From NCBI GenBank assembly GCA_005792225.1, contig SXSP01000331.1, positions 1 to 9,453 on the forward strand: 9,453 nucleotides of DNA, read 5' to 3'. This DNA comes from Bdellovibrionales bacterium (lineage in GTDB: Bacteria; Bdellovibrionota; Bdellovibrionia; Bdellovibrionales; JAMPXM01). The translations under genes were made by a program, and so were the position numbers. The notes beneath the pieces were generated by a model, which saw only the letters and a list, made by a program, of their open reading frames with translations, was not told where the DNA came from and did not search any database. Positions 1-5,873 of the stretch are shown here, piece by piece. How positions within the stretch are numbered: the stretch's first letter is position 1; the number at the start of each line of letters is the position of its first letter.

Positions 1-1
1 A

Positions 2-163
2 GTGGGAGTTGTGAGCGGTTTGAATGAAGTTCGATTCAAGATGTCGAACGGACACGTAGGCTCAATCGCGAACTTCAATTTCCGAAATGAAGCGGGCGTA
101 CTGGAAATCGATGGTAAAAAAGAAATGATTGTTTGTTTTATTCAGAGTTCCGAACTCGAGTAA
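2..163 (+). CDS. 3' end of an unidentified protein gene (partial)
   Basis: The only frame without stops across the first 163 bases runs from the window edge to TAA at 161-163; both other forward frames hit TGA within about 30 bases. It encodes the last 53 residues of a protein whose start lies outside the window. The visible part alternates hydrophobic and polar residues (for example EVRFKMSNG and GVLEIDGKKEMIVCF), as in a beta-rich fold. One cysteine lies near the end, and the C-terminus is SSELE. No catalytic motif is visible and I do not recognise the family. A strong hairpin begins 15 bases after the stop, which supports this being a real gene end. Function unknown. Confidence 0.55.
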   Translation: MGVVSGLNEVRFKMSNGHVGSIANFNFRNEAGVLEIDGKKEMIVCFIQSSELE

Positions 164-178
164 CTCAGATGGTTTTTA

Positions 179-215
179 AGCACACACTCTTATCCCCTTT
201 GAAAGAGTGTGTGCT
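179..215 (+). terminator. 13-bp perfect hairpin after the partial gene
   Basis: AGCACACACTCTT (179-191) pairs perfectly with AAGAGTGTGTGCT (203-215) around an 11-base loop. It begins 15 bases after the stop of the partial gene and also lies beyond the 3' end of the convergent MarR gene, so it could serve both strands. Neither strand shows a proper U-run after the stem; the T-run TTTTT lies before it at 173-177. It may therefore be a 3'-end-protecting stem or a non-canonical terminator rather than a classical intrinsic one. Confidence 0.5.
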
Positions 216-354
216 GGGAACTGAGGTCCATATTCCAACCCCGATTGATCTTGCTCGAAGTCTTCGTGTAAAAAGAAAACTCATCTGCTTCGAGCTTCGG
301 CGTTTAACTCAACTTCCGAAACCCTTTAATCTCATACCTGCTTGGTTTTCAAAA

Positions 355-858
355 TTATTCCGCACCCGTCTCGCGCAAACTCGCGAATGCCTTCTGCAAG
401 AGTTCGATGAGCTGGTTCTGCTCTGAACTCGAGAGATGTTTGATCGTCGCTTCATTCAGATCGGACCACACCTTCTCGACTTTCGGTTTTAGCTTTTGTC
501 CAGAGGGCGTCAGCTTCACGATGAAGGCTCGGCGGTCGATCGTTGATTGGGTTCTCGTAATGTGGCCCTCAGCTTCGAGACGTTGAACCATTTTCGTAAC
601 CGTTGATGCGTCGATACCGATTTTTGCGATGAGCTCAGACTGCGTTTGGCCGTCTTGATCCCACAAGTGCATGAGAAGAATTTCTTGGCCCGGATAAATT
701 CCGAGAGAGCGCAGAAGTTCCGCCGCTAAACCTCGGTGGGTCTTCGCGACCTGAAAGATCATGTAGCTGAGTTTATTGTCTTTGACCGCCTTGGGGTAGG
801 TGACATCGCCCATCGTCTCAGATTGGTTTGCGGCTTTTTCTTTAGTCGTTTTGGCCAT
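355..858 (-). CDS. MarR-family winged-helix transcriptional regulator
   Basis: This 167-residue protein has MarR-family length and layout. An N-terminal helical dimerisation region (about 25-60) precedes a winged helix: QSELIAKIGIDAS (73-85), the recognition helix ASTVTKMVQRLEAEG (84-98), and a wing with the family Asp-Arg motif D108-R109-R110 followed by LTPSG. C-terminal helices (about 122-163) complete the dimer interface. MarR proteins bind palindromic DNA as dimers and release it on binding a ligand or on oxidation. This one contains no cysteine, so ligand binding is more likely than thiol oxidation. The start ATG has AGGAG (865-869, complement) six bases upstream; M16 is a weaker alternative. 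It is divergent from the ene-reductase operon, and two palindromes in the shared spacer point to control of both units. The effector cannot be told from sequence. Confidence 0.93.
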   Translation of the reverse strand: MAKTTKEKAANQSETMGDVTYPKAVKDNKLSYMIFQVAKTHRGLAAELLRSLGIYPGQEILLMHLWDQDGQTQSELIAKIGIDASTVTKMVQRLEAEGHITRTQSTIDRRAFIVKLTPSGQKLKPKVEKVWSDLNEATIKHLSSSEQNQLIELLQKAFASLRETGAE

Positions 859-881
859 TTAGTGCTCCTAAAAAGAATGTC

Positions 882-910
882 TTGAAAATAGTTGGCCGGC
901 CAACTAAATT
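882..910 (+). promoter_or_regulatory. Predicted promoter of the ene-reductase/SDR operon
   Basis: TTGAAA (882-887), a 17-base spacer and TAAATT (905-910) resemble sigma-70 -35 and -10 elements. The spacer is almost entirely filled by the 18-bp palindrome, the classic position for repression by blocking polymerase. A weaker candidate on the opposite strand for the MarR gene, TTTAAT (913-908) with 17 bases to TATTTT (890-885), would contain the same palindrome. Predicted from motif match and spacing only. Confidence 0.45.
889..906. promoter_or_regulatory. MarR operator site 1 (perfect 18-bp palindrome)
   Basis: TAGTTGGCCGGCCAACTA is identical to its own reverse complement over all 18 bases, matching the symmetry and length typical of MarR-dimer operators. 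It lies between the divergent regulator and ene-reductase genes, inside the predicted promoter spacer. A related copy lies 30 bp downstream. Assigning it to this MarR protein is an inference from position and symmetry. Confidence 0.8.
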
Positions 911-920
911 AAATTAAAAG

Positions 921-934
921 GTTGGCCGACCAAG
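921..934. promoter_or_regulatory. MarR operator site 2 (near-palindrome)
   Basis: GTTGGCCGACCAAG matches 12 of 14 bases of the core of site 1 (GTTGGCCGGCCAAC, 891-904). Its inner 12 bases are symmetric except for one pair. The two cores are offset by exactly 30 bp, close to three helical turns, so two dimers would sit on the same DNA face. It overlaps the expected start of transcription of the rightward operon. Confidence 0.7.
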
Positions 935-979
935 TATATGCCGGATGACCTAGCCAAACAAGCGAAAGGGAGCTGACGT

Positions 980-2053
980 ATGAGCGCAAAAGCACTGAAG
1001 CAGAGTCTTCAAAAAGGTGGGTTAAACTTTAAAAACCGCGTCTTCATGGCGCCGATGACGAGATCTCGTGCCTCTGAGCAGAAGCCCAATGATTTAATGG
1101 TGGAGTACTATAGCCAGAGGGCATCCGCCGGCTTGATCTTCACCGAAGCATCGCAAGTCAGCCCGCAGGGCGTGGGCTATATTTTCACGCCGGGAATTCA
1201 CACGGAAGAGCAGGCACGTGGATGGAAAAAAGTAACCCAGGCCGTTCATGAGAGAGGTGGACAGATTTTTCTTCAGCTCTGGCATGTCGGTCGGGTTTCG
1301 CATCCTGACTTTCATGGTGGAAAACTTCCTGTCGCACCCTCGGCTCTCGCTTTTAAAGGACAGGCCTATACAACATCTGGCCCCAAGGATGTTGTGACTC
1401 CTCGAGCGCTCGAAATCTCCGAAATCAAATCGATTGTCTCGGATTTTAAGAAGGCGGCTCAACTCGCGAAGCAATCTGGTTTTGACGGCGTCGAAGTCCA
1501 CGGTGCTAACGGCTACTTACCCGCACAGTTTCTTGAAGATGGTTCAAACGTAAGAACCGACGAGTACGGTGGGAACCTCGAGAATCGCGCTCGCTTTCTC
1601 CTCGAGGTTACAGGCGCCGTTATGGAAGTCTGGGGTCCCGAGCGCGTTTCGGTGCGATTGTCTCCGCGCAATCCCCTCAACGGGATGAGCGACAGCAATC
1701 CCGAAGAAACTTATCTTCACCTCGTGCGCGAACTCGAGAAGATGAAACTAGGAATCTTACACGTTTTGGAGCCGAGCACGCTTCCAAATGCGATCGCGCC
1801 TCTAGCTCCGAAAATGCGCGAGATTTTTTCCGGGCTCCTGATCTTGAATCTTGGATACAGCCAACAAACGGCAGACGAAACGATCGCCAAAGGTTTAGCT
1901 GATGCGATTTCTTTCGGAACGCACTTTATCGCAAATCCCGATCTGCCCGAGCGATTCGAAAAGGGAATCCCGCTCGCGACGCCGGATCGAGCCACGATGT
2001 ACGGCGGAACTGCGAAGGGCTACACCGATTATCCTAAAGCGGGAGGTCTGTAA
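980..2053 (+). CDS. Old Yellow Enzyme-family NAD(P)H:flavin ene-reductase (NemA-like)
   Basis: A 357-residue FMN-dependent TIM-barrel oxidoreductase of full family length. Members transfer hydride from NAD(P)H through FMN to activated C=C bonds of enals, enones and maleimides, or to nitro groups and nitrate esters. Landmarks are APMTRSRA (24-31), LQLWHVGR (98-105), VEVHGANGYLPAQFLEDGSN (171-190) with substrate-binding H174/N177 and the likely proton donor Y179, TDEYGGNLENRARF (193-206), VRLSP (225-229), FIANPDLPERF (316-326) and YGGTAKGYTDYP (341-352). The usual GR before the ANPDL motif, whose Arg contacts the FMN phosphate, reads G313-T314 here. GGGAG (968-972) precedes the ATG by seven bases. 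It is the first gene of an operon facing the MarR gene and is probably repressed by it. The natural substrate is unknown, so I give no symbol. Confidence 0.93.
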   Translation: MSAKALKQSLQKGGLNFKNRVFMAPMTRSRASEQKPNDLMVEYYSQRASAGLIFTEASQVSPQGVGYIFTPGIHTEEQARGWKKVTQAVHERGGQIFLQLWHVGRVSHPDFHGGKLPVAPSALAFKGQAYTTSGPKDVVTPRALEISEIKSIVSDFKKAAQLAKQSGFDGVEVHGANGYLPAQFLEDGSNVRTDEYGGNLENRARFLLEVTGAVMEVWGPERVSVRLSPRNPLNGMSDSNPEETYLHLVRELEKMKLGILHVLEPSTLPNAIAPLAPKMREIFSGLLILNLGYSQQTADETIAKGLADAISFGTHFIANPDLPERFEKGIPLATPDRATMYGGTAKGYTDYPKAGGL

Positions 2054-2679
2054 TGAAAGTCCTCGTGATCGGGGCCACGGGCCCATTAGGAAGAGAGATT
2101 CTCAAGCAAACGAAGGCGAAGTCATTTGCAGTCACGGCTTTAGCTAGAAAACCAGGCTCTCTCGCCGGCGTCGATGGCGTCGAAGTTGTGGAGGGAGACG
2201 TGTTCGACATTGAAAGCCTCAAACGCGCGATGACGGGAGTTGATCTCGTCATCTCCGCCTATGGACTTAAGCTCACAAGAAAACCGACAACACGTCTTTC
2301 TGAGGGAACCAAGAACATGCTCGAGGCGATGAAAGCGACCCGAGTTCCGCGCTTGATTTGCGTCACCGGTAACGGCGCAGGCGATAGCAAAGGGCACGGA
2401 GGATTTTTCTTCAATCGGATCCTTGAACCCCTCCTGCTCCACGAAATGTACAAAGACAAAACTCGCCAGGAAGATGTCATTCGGAAGAGCGATCTCGATT
2501 GGACCATCGTTCGGCCCGCCGTACTCACGAACGGCCCGCTGACGGGATCTTACCGAGCCGTCACGAATCTTTCGGATTTTAACGCGAGCAAAATCTCCAG
2601 AAACGACGTTGCAGGATTTATCGTCAACGAAATCGAGAACCGCAAGTTCAGGGAAAAAAGTGTGACATTAAGCTATTAA
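2053..2679 (+). CDS. NAD(P)-binding atypical SDR (NmrA / biliverdin reductase B-like)
   Basis: A 208-residue single-domain Rossmann protein, with the length of the atypical SDR group that includes BVR-B-like and NmrA-like proteins. It opens with MKVLVIGATGPLG, giving the glycine-rich dinucleotide loop at 7-13. ALARKP (29-34) follows the second strand, where R32/K33 suggest preference for NADPH. Later marks are EGDVFD (47-52), VISAYG (66-71), ICVTGNGAG (102-110), DWTIVRPAVLTNGP (149-162) and ISRNDVAGFIV (181-191). Its ATG overlaps the stop of the ene-reductase gene by one base (TAATG) with GGGAGG (2041-2046) just upstream, so the two are probably translationally coupled. It may reduce a quinone, flavin or carbonyl in the same detoxification route, or act as an NADPH sensor. 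The substrate is not known. Confidence 0.88.
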   Translation: MKVLVIGATGPLGREILKQTKAKSFAVTALARKPGSLAGVDGVEVVEGDVFDIESLKRAMTGVDLVISAYGLKLTRKPTTRLSEGTKNMLEAMKATRVPRLICVTGNGAGDSKGHGGFFFNRILEPLLLHEMYKDKTRQEDVIRKSDLDWTIVRPAVLTNGPLTGSYRAVTNLSDFNASKISRNDVAGFIVNEIENRKFREKSVTLSY

Positions 2680-2683
2680 AGCC

Positions 2684-2715
2684 AGCGCGGCGTCGGTGGA
2701 GCCGCGCTTTCGTTT
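2684..2715 (+). terminator. Intrinsic terminator of the ene-reductase/SDR operon
   Basis: AGCGCGGC (2684-2691) pairs with GCCGCGCT (2701-2708) around a nine-base loop, followed by the T-rich TTCGTTT. It begins five bases after the SDR stop. The T-rich tail also forms a second small stem with AAACGAAA (2717-2724). The next gene converges from the right, so the GC stem may also help stop leftward transcription, though its U-run on that strand is weak. Confidence 0.75.
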
Positions 2716-2788
2716 AAAACGAAAAATGATGACCTTGCGCTCAGAGATATCGGTGGGAGAGAAAATTATCCACGCAACCGAAACTCTC

Positions 2789-4258
2789 TCACACTTTCGC
2801 AAACCGATAAGTCGTCCTCTTTCCCGCCCCGAGGCGCAAGAGTTGTCCGCTCGAAACAGCATCCGTGAGCCGGCGAATCGTCGTTGCGCTCGAGAGTGCG
2901 AGGCGGGTGCGGGCGTCTTGAGCGGAAAAATCATCTGTGAAGTGCGAGCGCAGGACCTCCACAAAGGATTTTGCATCACGTGCTTGCAGGCGGGGCGGAA
3001 GCTCCGCTGGAATTTTCAATGCGATACGCGGGCGATCCATGTGGGCGAGAGTGTAGCTTGATTCTTTTAGCTCGATCTTGAGAGGAAGTTTGACTTCCGA
3101 GAGCCAGCGGCGGGTTCTGGCGAGGCACTGGTGAACGCGATCATCGGAGCGACTCGGCTCGAAATCCTCATTCGGGAAGAGGGCGGCGAAAATTTCGCGC
3201 GTGCTGAGTGGGCGGTAATGATCTTGAAGCAAGGCTCTGAGAGTCAGAAGAGTGAGCCGCGTGGGCTGGAACCACTTTTTCGTTTTCTCCGACAGTTCTC
3301 CCGTAGCGAGATCGAGGGAGGGGACTTGGCGGGAACCCCATGTGAATTCCGGATGTATCACGGCGTTCGGAAAAGTTTTGAGGATTCGCTCCCGGTAAGC
3401 CGGATAGGGTGTTCCGAAATAAAGTTTTTGGAGTACATCATCTCGAAACTGAATGCGTAAGGACTGGAAATCGAGCTCACGCAAAGTTTCCCAGAGGCCC
3501 GCGCGAAGGGCCGAAGCCCGAAACTTATTGATGGGATCAACACTTGAAGTTTCGATCGCCTCGTTGATCGCGAGTTGCCGTCGAAAAATCGATGCATCGC
3601 TGGTAACGGTGGTTTTGAGTGTTTGCAATGCACGTTGCAGGTCTTGATTTGATTTTTTTAGGTCGCCGAGTTCCGTCGAGCACCTCGCGCGAATATGGAG
3701 ACCATTTGCGAAGAGCCGCATGTATCCTTGTAACTCACTCTTTTTGATCGTTCGCGTGATGAGTTCGCGAGCCTTTGAGCAACGCCCAACCGAGAAGAAC
3801 GATTCGGCTAGATTATTTTCGGCAATGATCCGCAAATAAGGATCTTGGAGTGTTGCAATCCAATTTTCTAGAAGCGGAATAGATTCGGAGTATTCAAAGC
3901 GCGTGAAGTGATACCAAAATCTTGCAATGAGGACCGACGGCTCCATGGATGATAAGAGAGGAGCAAGTCTTCTTCCGGCTTCTTCGACGCTTCCCAGTCT
4001 GATGAGGATCGTACAATATTCGGCGAGCGCTGACGTGTGGACCGAGCTCCCAGGTTCCGTTTCGCGAAAGCCTCGCTGAGACAGCCTTAATGCTTCTGAG
4101 AACAATCCGCATCGCCTCATGAGGTTCGAGAGAGGCGCACAGAAGCGAAGTGGTACCGAATCCAAGTTGACTTGGTTCAGGAGCCCGATGGCTCTTTGAA
4201 CCTCGCCGCGCCGGATGAAGTCTTCGGCCTTGGAAATGACCGGCGCAAAGCGTTTCAG
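2789..4258 (-). CDS. Regulator-like protein: helical TPR-like N-terminus plus two winged-helix-like segments (probable CTG start)
   Basis: The frame is open from TAG at 4268-4270 to TGA at 2789-2791. The first ATG/GTG/TTG-type start is TTG at 4165 (458 residues) and has no Shine-Dalgarno. CTG at 4256-4258 sits five bases behind a perfect AGGAGG (4264-4269, complement) and gives 489 residues beginning KRFAPVISKAEDFIRRG, so I prefer it. Residues 1-250 are helical and TPR-like (for example AENNLAESFFSVGRCSKARELI). About 333-405 looks like a winged helix: LTLLTLRALL, then LSTREIFAALFP, then VHQCLARTRRWL. About 431-489 looks like a second: FSAQDARTRLALSSATTIRRL with a basic wing GAGKRTTYRF. There is no signal peptide, so it is probably a cytosolic DNA-binding regulator. 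It is divergent from the secreted-protein gene at 4436 and may control it. Fold and function are inferred; I do not recognise a named family. Confidence 0.75.
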   Translation of the reverse strand: MKRFAPVISKAEDFIRRGEVQRAIGLLNQVNLDSVPLRFCAPLSNLMRRCGLFSEALRLSQRGFRETEPGSSVHTSALAEYCTILIRLGSVEEAGRRLAPLLSSMEPSVLIARFWYHFTRFEYSESIPLLENWIATLQDPYLRIIAENNLAESFFSVGRCSKARELITRTIKKSELQGYMRLFANGLHIRARCSTELGDLKKSNQDLQRALQTLKTTVTSDASIFRRQLAINEAIETSSVDPINKFRASALRAGLWETLRELDFQSLRIQFRDDVLQKLYFGTPYPAYRERILKTFPNAVIHPEFTWGSRQVPSLDLATGELSEKTKKWFQPTRLTLLTLRALLQDHYRPLSTREIFAALFPNEDFEPSRSDDRVHQCLARTRRWLSEVKLPLKIELKESSYTLAHMDRPRIALKIPAELPPRLQARDAKSFVEVLRSHFTDDFSAQDARTRLALSSATTIRRLTDAVSSGQLLRLGAGKRTTYRFAKV

Positions 4259-4263
4259 AAAGT

Positions 4264-4269
4264 CCTCCT
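4264..4269 (-). promoter_or_regulatory. Perfect Shine-Dalgarno that decides the CTG start
   Basis: On the minus strand the sequence reads TAGGAGGACTTTCTG. The in-frame TAG overlaps an AGGAGG placed five bases before CTG. No other start-like codon (ATG, GTG or TTG) lies within reach of it in the reading frame of the regulator. Confidence 0.6.
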
Positions 4270-4435
4270 AGAGCAAAAATGGCACGGGATATCGCTGACG
4301 AATTGATTCAAATCAGTTTGTCAGCCAGAAGACCTGGTTTTTCAACCTCTTTCGAGTTGATCCATGGACAGGACGTCCGTCGTGTCGTTAATTGCAAAAC
4401 GAATCGACCCTTGGACTCAATAGGAGGATACGAAA

Positions 4436-5017
4436 ATGAAAATTCTGAAAGCAATCGCTCTCTTTTCTTGTTTGATTTCGGTTACGGCTTCAGCTTCAGC
4501 TCTGGCTTTGGCGGCTCCGTCTTCGCTTCAGCCGGCACTCGGCGAAAAGGCATGCTTTGAGCGAAAGTATACGTCCGATCATCTGCGCCGGAACCCGAAG
4601 CAACATCTCTCGTCGATGTACATTCTGGTAACGCACATGCGCGAGTCTTACTCGGATGGCGGCACCTACGATTGGGTCAACGGAACGGTCGTGGGTGCGA
4701 GCAAAAATGAATACTACATGAATGATAACGCCGGTTGTGTGTACAAGGCCGATGGAAGCATCAGCTGCAACATCGAATGCGATGGTGGTGCGTTTGAAGT
4801 TTATCCGCAATCAGACAGTGTTCTGTTCCAGGTTGCGAAAGATTACTACTTCCCCCTCTACCGAAGGGGGACCGATCAAGAGACGGCGGGGCGCGAAGAC
4901 GTTCTTCATTTCAGTTCCGACGATCGCGACAACGCGGTTTACAAGCTCTACCCCGTGGAAGTAAAGAAATGTGAGGCGGCGATCGCCCGTGCGAAGATCC
5001 GCAGTTGGGGATGCTAA
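4436..5017 (+). CDS. Secreted six-cysteine protein of unknown function
   Basis: A 193-residue protein with a clear Sec signal peptide: basic MKILK, a hydrophobic core, and Ala-rich AxA sites with likely cleavage after A26 or A27. The mature part has exactly six cysteines (40, 101, 111, 115, 179, 193), the last being the C-terminal residue, so three disulfides in the periplasm or outside the cell are plausible. Its core contains CVYKADGSISCNIECDGGAFEVYP (split here: CVYKADGSISC at 101-111, NIECDGGAFEVYP at 112-124), a compact cysteine-glycine motif that probably marks the domain. The start has AGGAGG (4422-4427) eight bases upstream. It is divergent from the TPR/winged-helix gene. No catalytic motif is visible; an inhibitor, binding or envelope role is possible but not shown. 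Confidence 0.82.
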   Translation: MKILKAIALFSCLISVTASASALALAAPSSLQPALGEKACFERKYTSDHLRRNPKQHLSSMYILVTHMRESYSDGGTYDWVNGTVVGASKNEYYMNDNAGCVYKADGSISCNIECDGGAFEVYPQSDSVLFQVAKDYYFPLYRRGTDQETAGREDVLHFSSDDRDNAVYKLYPVEVKKCEAAIARAKIRSWGC

Positions 5018-5077
5018 GAGTTAACGAGCCATGAGCCAGCGAATGCCGGTTTCTCGGGACGTTGACCCGTAAAATTG

Positions 5078-5089
5078 GAAGCGCGCTTC
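5078..5089. other. 12-bp perfect palindrome in the 5018-5134 intergenic region
   Basis: GAAGCGCGCTTC reads the same on both strands and is followed by TTT. It lies about 60 bases after the secreted-protein stop and 45 before the next start. It could be part of a weak terminator for the upstream gene or an operator for the downstream one. The stem is too short to decide. Confidence 0.3.
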
Positions 5090-5134
5090 TTTAAGGAATG
5101 GGCTTCGCAGTAAACCAAGGGGTAGATCTCTGAT

Positions 5135-5800
5135 ATGAAAAATCTGTGGATGTCCTGGAGCTCTGGAAAAGATAGCGCGTACGCTTTACTCAAGCTTTTG
5201 AAGAATAGCGATTATCGAGTCACCGGGATATTTACATCTGTAAATGTGGAATATGACCGCGTGGCCATGCACTCCACGCGCGCAGATCTTCTGCGACGTC
5301 AGGCCGACGCGCTCGGTTTACCTTTGAAAGTCGTAGCGCTTCCTGCACGTTGCACCAACGAAATCTACGAAGAAAAGATGGGTGAACTCATCATTCAGGC
5401 CAAACGTGAGGGGGTGAGCGCCATGGGTTTCGGTGACCTTTTTCTCGGCGACATTCGTTCTTACCGGGAGCGTCAGTTGGCAGGATCTGGAATCGAGCCC
5501 GTATTCCCTCTCTGGGGAATGCCTACCAGTCTTCTCGCAGAAAAGATGATCGACGGGGGTATCGGCGCCGTACTCACGTGTGTCGATCCATCGCGGCTTA
5601 TGCCCGATTTCGCAGGAAGGTATTTCGACCGGGCTCTCCTACGTGACCTTCCGCCGGGCGCCGACCCTTGCGGAGAAAACGGTGAGTTTCATACTTTCGT
5701 TTTCTCGTGCCCCGCCTTCAAGAAGGTGATCGACATTGGGGTCGGAGAGAAGGTGGAGCGAGAGGGCTTTATCTTCGCTGATGTCATCGCTAAGCAATAA
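5135..5800 (+). CDS. DUF71/Dph6-like ATP pyrophosphatase (adenine nucleotide alpha-hydrolase family)
   Basis: A 221-residue protein of the HUP/PP-loop ATP pyrophosphatase superfamily. The N-terminal SWSSGKDSAYAL (7-18) is the ATP-binding PP-loop, with the SSGKDS variant rather than SGGKDS. Other DUF71 marks are GFGDLFLGDIRSYRER (98-113), GIEPVFPLWG (119-128) and DPCGENGEFHTFVF (177-190). The eukaryotic and archaeal relatives include diphthine-ammonia ligase (Dph6), which adenylates and then amidates diphthine on EF-2. Bacteria have no diphthamide, so this protein must have another substrate, probably an ATP-dependent amidation. AAGGGG (5117-5122) lies 12 bases from the ATG, rather far; M6 is an alternative start. 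It is probably its own transcription unit, since 117 bases separate it from the upstream gene. Family assignment is firm; the reaction is not. Confidence 0.9.
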   Translation: MKNLWMSWSSGKDSAYALLKLLKNSDYRVTGIFTSVNVEYDRVAMHSTRADLLRRQADALGLPLKVVALPARCTNEIYEEKMGELIIQAKREGVSAMGFGDLFLGDIRSYRERQLAGSGIEPVFPLWGMPTSLLAEKMIDGGIGAVLTCVDPSRLMPDFAGRYFDRALLRDLPPGADPCGENGEFHTFVFSCPAFKKVIDIGVGEKVEREGFIFADVIAKQ

Positions 5801-5873
5801 CTTCATCCTCGTCTACGGCGTACACACCACGATCCCTTCCGGGTGACTTCCTAAATCCCTCTCTCACGGCCCC

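Noticed and set aside
253..295. 8-bp inverted repeat GCTCGAAG...CTTCGAGC
   Set aside because: Short arms with a 27-base loop and no T-run; expected by chance.
133..426. 97-residue forward open frame overlapping the end of the MarR gene
   Set aside because: It overlaps the real 3' end of the upstream gene and the antisense of the MarR gene, runs through the hairpin, and has no ribosome site or family resemblance.
2766..2774. DnaA-box-like TTATCCACG between the convergent genes
   Set aside because: A single 8-of-9 match with no cluster of boxes, AT-rich unwinding region or replication gene nearby.
2696..3061. 121-residue forward open frame
   Set aside because: Mostly antisense to the well-supported regulator gene; Arg/Glu-rich shadow composition.
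4162..4175. CCAAGTTGACTTGG inverted repeat near the TTG codon of the regulator
   Set aside because: It lies inside the coding region if the CTG start is right, has short 6-bp arms and a two-base centre, and no gene boundary there needs it.
4279..4560. 93-residue forward open frame starting MARDIADEL
   Set aside because: It runs out of frame through the signal peptide of the secreted protein, lacks a ribosome site, and its second half is a frame-shadow rich in Ser/Phe/Gly.
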